Part shown: positions 1 to 3,780 of the stretch, one piece after another
Position numbering within the stretch: position 1 is the first letter of the stretch
Layout: every line of letters begins with the position of its first letter
NCBI GenBank assembly: GCA_013696525.1
Contig: JACCYK010000583.1
Coordinates: forward strand, 1-5,960
DNA: 5,960 nt
Reading direction: 5' to 3'
DNA from: Chloroflexia bacterium
Lineage (GTDB): Bacteria; Chloroflexota; Chloroflexia; Thermomicrobiales; UBA6265
The notes under the pieces: generated by a model
Told to the model about the DNA's origin: nothing
What the model saw: only the letters and a program-made list of their open reading frames with translations
Databases searched by the model: none
Program-made: the position numbers and the translations under genes

Positions 1-434
1 AGCAAGCGACGTCCAACGGGCGTCAACACCGCCAGCACCATCCGGCGATCGGCCGGGTGGGGTCGTCGCTCGGCCCAGCCCTGGCGGGCCAGGATATCGA
101 CGTAGAGCGTCGCCGTCCTCCGCGCGACCGCCAACCGGCGCGCCAGCTCCGAAGGCGCCAGCCCGGACTCTCCCACTTCACCAAGCTCCAGCAACGCGCC
201 AAAGGCGCCGGCGGTGAGATCGAGGTCGGCCAGGGCATCGGCGGCGGCGCGGTCGAGCGCGCCGGCGGTCTTCAGCAACTGGGTAAAGGCCGCGAACCGG
301 GTCAGGTCCGGCGATTCCGTCGTCTCCGGGCTGACGTGCGGTTCATGCGTCAGCCATCCGGGATGGACCGCCCGGGCGCCGGCCGCGGCGCTGTCATGTT
401 CGGAAAGGACTTGGGCGTGGGCGGAATCGCGCAT
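1..434 (-). CDS. MarR-family winged-helix transcriptional regulator, C-terminus cut by the window edge
   Basis: Reading leftward from ATG at 434-432, the frame stays open to the window edge and gives 144 residues. Residues about 71-144 look like a MarR winged helix-turn-helix. They contain SELARRLAVARRTATLYVD (about 95-113, helix 2 and recognition helix), then ILARQGWAERR and the wing PADRRMVLAVLTPVGRRL, with the conserved D129-R130-R131 of the MarR wing. MarR proteins are usually dimeric repressors or activators that respond to small phenolic ligands or oxidants; the ligand here is unknown. The first 45 or so residues are rich in Ala, His and acidic residues and match nothing I recognise, so this is an unusually long N-terminal extension. 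The ATG is preferred because GGAG sits 7 bases upstream and no other Met occurs before residue 132. The dimerisation helices after the wing lie outside the window. The family call is firm; the target genes are not known. Confidence 0.86.
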   Translation of the reverse strand, partial: MRDSAHAQVLSEHDSAAAGARAVHPGWLTHEPHVSPETTESPDLTRFAAFTQLLKTAGALDRAAADALADLDLTAGAFGALLELGEVGESGLAPSELARRLAVARRTATLYVDILARQGWAERRPHPADRRMVLAVLTPVGRRL

Positions 435-441
435 CGTACTA

Positions 442-445
442 CTCC
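442..445 (-). promoter_or_regulatory. Ribosome binding site of the marR-type gene
   Basis: On the minus strand GGAG lies 7 bases before the ATG at 434. It supports that start and hence the long N-terminal extension of the protein. Confidence 0.6.
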
Positions 446-466
446 GTTGAACAGGGGCGTGCCCCG

Positions 467-480
467 CGAGTGATCGCTCG
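467..480. promoter_or_regulatory. Near-palindrome in the marR leader, possible operator
   Basis: CGAGTGATCGCTCG is a 14-bp inverted repeat with one mismatched pair (T471/G476) around a GATC centre. It lies 33 bp upstream of the regulator's start codon. MarR proteins commonly repress themselves from short palindromes of this kind near the start. A second small inverted repeat, GGGGCGTGCCCC at 454-465, lies between it and the ribosome binding site. Whether either is bound is inference; in DNA this rich in G+C, short palindromes also arise by chance. Confidence 0.3.
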
Positions 481-731
481 TTCAAGATGAGACGGACGCC
501 CGCCGTGGGCCGACATCAGGCGCCGCTAGACAGCCGCCGTGACCACCGGCCCAGCCACCGATACCTCTCACCCATCCAGTGTAGAGTCCCAGTGTCAAGC
601 CCATAGACGGGAAGCGTTGCCGAATCGGCGCCGTTCTCGTCGGAAAATGATTGATCGTTTGTCGGGAAAAGTTTGATTGCGGTCCCTTATTGGAACTCGG
701 TTGGATCATGTTGGAATCGTGTCGGTCCGGA

Positions 732-906
732 CGCTGGACTAAAAGTCCGCGCTGAGCATCACGAAGTCCCTCCGGGCCTAATCACGAGGAGTCCTCCGTA
801 GGAGAAGTTTATTTCCTCTATGTTGTATGTATTAACGCGTATCGAATATTCCAATCCTAGTCCTGAAAGGACTTCGTGATGCTCAGCGCGGACTTTTAGT
901 CCAGCG
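732..906. repeat. 175-bp element with perfect 38-bp inverted repeats and an AT-rich core (MITE-like or long hairpin)
   Basis: The left arm (732-769) and right arm (869-906) are exact reverse complements over 38 bp, separated by 99 bp. Each arm carries at its outer side a smaller palindrome, GGACTAAAAGTCC (736-748) or GGACTTTTAGTCC (890-902), and at its inner end AAGTCC or GGACTT. The core contains further short palindromes (GAGGAGTCCTC at 786-796; AGTCCT-GAA-AGGACT at 859-873). It also holds a 55-bp stretch (805-859) of about 31 percent G+C by hand count, far below the flanking genes. No open frame for a transposase is present and I find no direct target duplication outside the arms. The right arm begins 40 bp past the stop of the molybdoenzyme gene, so a minus-strand transcript entering it would form a very long stem. 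Candidates are a non-autonomous transposable element (MITE), a transcription terminator or RNA-processing stem, or both. Confidence 0.9.
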
Positions 907-946
907 CGACGCGGTCGTCGCGGTTCGGTAGTCACACTCCAGCTGA

Positions 947-2680
947 TTAGGACGCTTCTGCGCTAATCGCCTGTTGCGGCCAGCCCGTGGCCCCGGCCGG
1001 GAGCGGCGGCCGGCGCTGGCTGGTGGCGACGTTGCCCTCGCCATCGGTGGCTCGCATCGTCAGCTCGGACATGTCCACGGTGGCTTCGAATGGGAACGCC
1101 CAGCGGACCCAGGTGAACGGCGGGTTGATTGATGGCTCAAGGGTGGCATCGGCCCAAGTCTCGCCCTCGTCCAGGCTCAACTCCACCCGCGAAATGCCAC
1201 GATCACCGGCCGAAGCGACGCCGGCCGCGATCACCGGTCCTGGTTGGAGCGTGTCGCGGCGGGTCGGGCTGTCGATCCGGCCCCAGATCTGGTAAGTCGC
1301 GGTGTCGTCCCAGCCCCGGGTCTGCCAGTAGCCGAGGAAATCGTGATCGACGAGCTCGATCCGCTGCACCCACTTGACATTCTTCATGCCATAGATCGGC
1401 GGCACGATCAATCGCGCCGGATAGCCATGATCGGGCGCCAGCGGCTCCCCGTTCATGCCGACCACGACCAGCACGTTTGGATCCTGCCCGACCGCGACCG
1501 GAATCGAGTCTTCGTAGTCGTCGGCGCAGCTAAACTTGAGATCGATCGCCTCCGCTTGCACGCCCGCCTCGCTCAGCAGCTCGGCCAGTGGCACCCCGGT
1601 CCACTCCGCCGTCCCGACCAGATCGCCATTCAGCTCATTCGAGATGCAGCACAAGGTCGAGATGTTTTGCGTCGTTGCCCGCGTCACCAGGTCTTCATAG
1701 TTAAAGGTCAGCGGTGTGTCGACGAGGCCGTCGATGGTCAAGCTCCAGCTTTCGGCATCAACCGTGGGATCGAGTAAGTTTTTCGACACATGGTAGAAGT
1801 CCGCGACCGCGGTGATTCGCGGCGTCAGCTCACCGGCCGCTTCCAACTCCTCGAAGACTTGGGCGACGCCCCGCGTCGCCGCCTCCAAGGCATCGGCCTG
1901 ATCGGTCTCACTCACCGGCGGCGGCGTTGCCGCTTGGGTCGAGACCCGGCCGCCAGCGCGAGCGGCGATCTCCTGGGCCGCCTGCTGGCTGGCCGCTTCA
2001 TCGGCCACGGTTCGCGGCTGCATGACCCGCCAGGCCAACACCCCGACGCCGCCCGTGAGCGCCAGCGTCCCTGCTCCCAAGAAGGCTCGCCGCGCCACAT
2101 GCTGGTCGGCTGGTCCGGGTCCGGCGGCTTGTTCCGAATGTCTGGCATCCCGGGCCATCACGGCCGTGATGACGGCCCAGGCAATCGCGTAGAGGGCGAA
2201 GGTGGCGACCAACTGCAGCACGATCTCGGTGCTGTTCCGGCTCGACCGGGCGAAGAAGCCCAGATATGCGACCGGCAGGACCACCAGCATGGTGAAGATA
2301 AAGAGGAGCGCCGCGATTGCCAGGCCAGACAACACCCGGCCGCCCGGCCCGTCGCCGAAGCGGCCGGTGGCGAACAAGCGTTCGGCGATCGTCCCCGCCT
2401 CGTAGCCAACGACGACGACGCCGATAAGCACCACGACGAAGAGCGAGTTCTGCGCCAGGCTACCGAAGGTTTCCGTCATGTAGCCGAAAAAATTGAGCGG
2501 TGTCAGGCGCGCCACCGCGGCCACGATGAACTCCGGGAACGATTGGGCGCCGGCCGACGCCCCAAACAACCGCCACCCGAGCTGAGCGAAAAGCATGACC
2601 AGGGCGGCAACGGCGCCGGCGCGGGCGGCGCGTTGGACACGGCTAGGTGCGGTTGGAAGCGATGGGGAGGTTGCAACCAC
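947..2680 (-). CDS. Membrane-anchored sulfite-oxidase-like molybdopterin oxidoreductase
   Basis: This 577-residue protein has three parts. Residues 1-220 hold about five membrane helices (roughly 21-39, 79-97, 116-142, 153-175 and 200-220). The fifth is preceded by RRAFLGAG (197-204), which resembles a twin-arginine (Tat) signal. Residues about 290-450 are the molybdopterin-binding domain of the sulfite oxidase superfamily. The likely Mo-ligand Cys is C345 in TLCCISNE, followed by GTAEWTGVPLAELL and by YPARLIVPPIYGMKNVKWV (420-438). Residues about 460-557 match the Ig-like dimerisation domain, with RVELSLDEGETW at 498-509. Positive loops before helices 3 and 5 put the catalytic part outside the cytoplasm. 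No haem or b5 domain is seen. The substrate is unknown: the usual CAGNRR after the ligand Cys reads C-I-S-N-E here, so sulfite is not assured. The start is GTG at 2680, with GAGGT 7 bases upstream. The same-strand tetR gene lies 226 bp upstream. Confidence 0.93.
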   Translation of the reverse strand: MVATSPSLPTAPSRVQRAARAGAVAALVMLFAQLGWRLFGASAGAQSFPEFIVAAVARLTPLNFFGYMTETFGSLAQNSLFVVVLIGVVVVGYEAGTIAERLFATGRFGDGPGGRVLSGLAIAALLFIFTMLVVLPVAYLGFFARSSRNSTEIVLQLVATFALYAIAWAVITAVMARDARHSEQAAGPGPADQHVARRAFLGAGTLALTGGVGVLAWRVMQPRTVADEAASQQAAQEIAARAGGRVSTQAATPPPVSETDQADALEAATRGVAQVFEELEAAGELTPRITAVADFYHVSKNLLDPTVDAESWSLTIDGLVDTPLTFNYEDLVTRATTQNISTLCCISNELNGDLVGTAEWTGVPLAELLSEAGVQAEAIDLKFSCADDYEDSIPVAVGQDPNVLVVVGMNGEPLAPDHGYPARLIVPPIYGMKNVKWVQRIELVDHDFLGYWQTRGWDDTATYQIWGRIDSPTRRDTLQPGPVIAAGVASAGDRGISRVELSLDEGETWADATLEPSINPPFTWVRWAFPFEATVDMSELTMRATDGEGNVATSQRRPPLPAGATGWPQQAISAEAS

Positions 2681-2687
2681 TCTTGTT

Positions 2688-2692
2688 ACCTC
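2688..2692 (-). promoter_or_regulatory. Ribosome binding site fixing the GTG start of the molybdoenzyme
   Basis: On the minus strand GAGGT is followed by 7 bases and then GTG at 2680. This spacing supports the non-ATG start. Confidence 0.65.
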
Positions 2693-2738
2693 ACAAAACT
2701 AACTGGATGATATGACGGCGAACCGCGGGGAGAATCCG

Positions 2739-2768
2739 TCTATAGGATACTCGGTCTCGTTAAGTCAT
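2739..2768 (-). promoter_or_regulatory. Possible promoter of the molybdoenzyme gene
   Basis: On the minus strand ATGACT (2763-2768) and TATAGA (2739-2744) are separated by 18 bp, each matching four of six positions of the sigma-70 type boxes. The start codon lies about 60 bp downstream with a good ribosome binding site between. This would let the enzyme be transcribed independently of tetR. The match is moderate and unproven. Confidence 0.3.
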
Positions 2769-2865
2769 ACGCCGCGCCGGCTACAAGCGGATGCTCGGGA
2801 ACGATGCGGACGGGCGGCTGTGCCAAGTTCCGGGGGGTGTCGGGACGTAGATGCCGCACCGCGCC

Positions 2866-2889
2866 GGCGATCGGCAAATTGCCGCCGCC
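2866..2889 (-). terminator. Hairpin past the tetR stop codon, weak terminator candidate
   Basis: CGGCAA-A-TTGCCG (2872-2884) is a perfect 6-bp inverted repeat, and GGCG (2866-2869) can pair with CGCC (2886-2889) across a small internal loop. It starts 17 bp beyond the tetR stop codon on the minus strand. No T-run follows, so an intrinsic terminator of standard type is not shown; a stabilising 3' stem is equally possible. Confidence 0.3.
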
Positions 2890-2906
2890 AGAACCGCATT
2901 CCGACG

Positions 2907-3578
2907 TCAGGATGGGTCGCGAGCCCGCTCGAGACCGTCGAGAATGAGGTCGAGCCCGAACTCGAACTCCTCGGCGTAGTCGTAGCCGGGCCGCAGGACA
3001 TGCTGAATGGCCATCTCGGCGAGGTACGGATAGACACCGACCGGGAACTCTCGGAACATGCTCGCCGCCACCTCCGCCGCCTCCTCCGGGGTCTCGAACG
3101 GCAAGGTCGTCTGCTGGAGTGCGAACCCGTAGATGTAGCTGTCCAGGAGGGAAAAGGCGTGAGCGGCCAACGCGATCGAGAAGCCAGCCTGCCGCAGGCT
3201 CCCGATCACCCCGTTGTGATGGCGCAGAGTGGCGGGACCAGGTTGTCGGCGGGAGTCCAGCAGCCCGATTGCCCACGGGTGGCGCACCAGCACGGCGCGA
3301 GCCGCAATCGCTCGCTGGCGCATGGCCGTCCTCCAGTCGGCTCCCGGCGGCAGTCCGATCTCACTAAAAATAAGGTCGACGATGCCGTCGAGGATTTCGT
3401 CCTTGTTGGCGACATGGTTGTAGAGCGACATCGCCTCAACCCCCAGCTCTTGGCCGAGCCGGCGCATGCTGAGCGATGCGACGCCACCATCGTCGGCCAG
3501 CTTGGTAGCGGCGAGCAGCACCCGCTCCTTGCTCAACGGGGTCCGGGGCTCCGCCTTTGATTTGGGTTCCGTCGTCAT
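2907..3578 (-). CDS. TetR/AcrR-family transcriptional regulator with TetR-type C-terminal domain
   Basis: The product has 223 residues, normal for the family. Residues about 16-63 form the TetR N-terminal DNA-binding domain: [17 protein letters not shown], then the helix-turn-helix [20 protein letters not shown] (37-56), closing with the typical [10 protein letters not shown]. Residues about 80-218 resemble the C-terminal ligand-binding and dimerisation domain of TetR itself, with [11 protein letters not shown] (100-110) and [12 protein letters not shown] (144-155). Members of this type repress their own gene and a neighbour until a small molecule binds; the ligand cannot be read from the sequence. 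The frame continues upstream of 3578, but ATG 3578 is chosen because AGGTGG stands 6 bases before it and homology begins shortly after. The gene is divergent from the ATPase regulator and upstream of the molybdoenzyme on the same strand, so either could be its target. Confidence 0.94.
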   Translation of the reverse strand: MTTEPKSKAEPRTPLSKERVLLAATKLADDGGVASLSMRRLGQELGVEAMSLYNHVANKDEILDGIVDLIFSEIGLPPGADWRTAMRQRAIAARAVLVRHPWAIGLLDSRRQPGPATLRHHNGVIGSLRQAGFSIALAAHAFSLLDSYIYGFALQQTTLPFETPEEAAEVAASMFREFPVGVYPYLAEMAIQHVLRPGYDYAEEFEFGLDLILDGLERARDPS

Positions 3579-3584
3579 TGGCAG

Positions 3585-3590
3585 CCACCT
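3585..3590 (-). promoter_or_regulatory. Ribosome binding site of the tetR-type gene, deciding its start
   Basis: AGGTGG on the minus strand lies 6 bases before ATG 3578. It favours this start over an in-frame ATG at 3740, which would add 54 residues with no resemblance to the family. Confidence 0.7.
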
Positions 3591-3603
3591 CTCGCGCCCA
3601 CCT

Positions 3604-3620
3604 AGATTACAACGTAAGTT
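3604..3620 (-). promoter_or_regulatory. Probable tetR -10 box with an overlapping short operator-like palindrome
   Basis: On the minus strand TAATCT (3604-3609) could be a -10 box, which would put the transcript start about 20 bases before the ATG. No good -35 box is found 17 bp upstream. Directly beside it AACGTAAGTT (3611-3620) is a 10-bp inverted repeat with one mismatched pair. TetR proteins often bind such AAC...GTT half-sites inside the promoter spacer to repress themselves. The binding role is inference. Confidence 0.33.
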
Positions 3621-3658
3621 TGACTCGTGGCCACCGCTTTCGAACCGACGTTGCGGGC

Positions 3659-3687
3659 TGCATGCGGGCTGATTGCGCCCGCATGCA
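3659..3687. promoter_or_regulatory. Perfect 11-bp inverted repeat between divergent regulators, candidate operator
   Basis: TGCATGCGGGC (3659-3669) and GCCCGCATGCA (3677-3687) are exact reverse complements around a 7-bp spacer. The half-site core TGCGGGCTG also occurs as a direct copy at 3652-3660 and 3663-3671. The site lies between the tetR start (3578) and the ATPase regulator (3781) and upstream of a TATAGT on the plus strand (3713-3718). Its position suits an operator controlling either or both genes. A transcription terminator is unlikely because no gene ends here. Confidence 0.45.
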
Positions 3688-3712
3688 CCACGCGCCCGGG
3701 ACGGCCCCGCGC

Positions 3713-3718
3713 TATAGT
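3713..3718 (+). promoter_or_regulatory. Possible -10 box for the ATPase regulator
   Basis: TATAGT matches five of six positions of the sigma-70 -10 consensus and points toward the large regulator. No recognisable -35 box is at the right distance. Transcription would start near 3725, only about 17 bases before an in-frame GTG at 3742, which would imply a very short leader if that codon were used. Confidence 0.25.
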
Positions 3719-3780
3719 GAGCCAGTAGTCCAGTAGCCATCGTGACCGCGCGCGGTCTTGCTCAACGCTTCGCGGCTCGG

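Larger units (their letters stand above)
435..731. other. Gene-free leader region upstream of the marR-type gene, with short direct repeats
   Basis: No credible protein gene lies here. The visible structure is a set of short direct repeats: CCAGTGT at 576-582 and 589-595; a degenerate pair beginning GTCGGAAAA at 639 and GTCGGGAAAA at 661, both leading to TTGAT; and three copies of TTGGA at 690, 701 and 711, spaced 11 and 10 bp. On the minus strand a perfect TTGACA (593-598) would suit a -35 box for the regulator, but no good -10 box follows at 16-18 bp. The segment from about 590 to 720 is less GC-rich than the neighbouring genes, as expected for regulatory DNA. Confidence 0.5.

Noticed and set aside
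57..473. Plus-strand open frame of 138 codons opposite the marR-type gene
   Set aside because: Its product is Arg/Gly-rich with no family resemblance, while the opposite strand gives a clear MarR winged helix with a ribosome binding site. It is an antisense shadow in GC-rich DNA.
482..709. Minus-strand open frame of 75 codons upstream of the marR-type gene
   Set aside because: There is no ribosome binding site, no recognisable domain and poor codon character. It overlaps the repeats of the leader region. A small peptide cannot be fully excluded.
732..906. CRISPR array or tRNA gene as an explanation for the repeat structure
   Set aside because: The arms are inverted rather than direct and occur only twice. 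No repeat-spacer periodicity and no cloverleaf with an anticodon arm is seen.
721..917. Target-site duplication flanking the inverted repeats
   Set aside because: Bases immediately outside the arms (ending GTCCGGA on the left, starting CGACGCGG on the right) do not form a direct repeat, so insertion is not demonstrated.
1790..2710. Plus-strand open frame of 306 codons opposite the molybdoenzyme
   Set aside because: The product is rich in Arg, Gly, His and Asp without motifs. The minus strand carries conserved membrane helices and the molybdopterin domain.
2712..3560. Plus-strand open frame of 282 codons opposite tetR
   Set aside because: The minus-strand frame shows an unmistakable TetR helix-turn-helix, whereas this frame is low-complexity and antisense.
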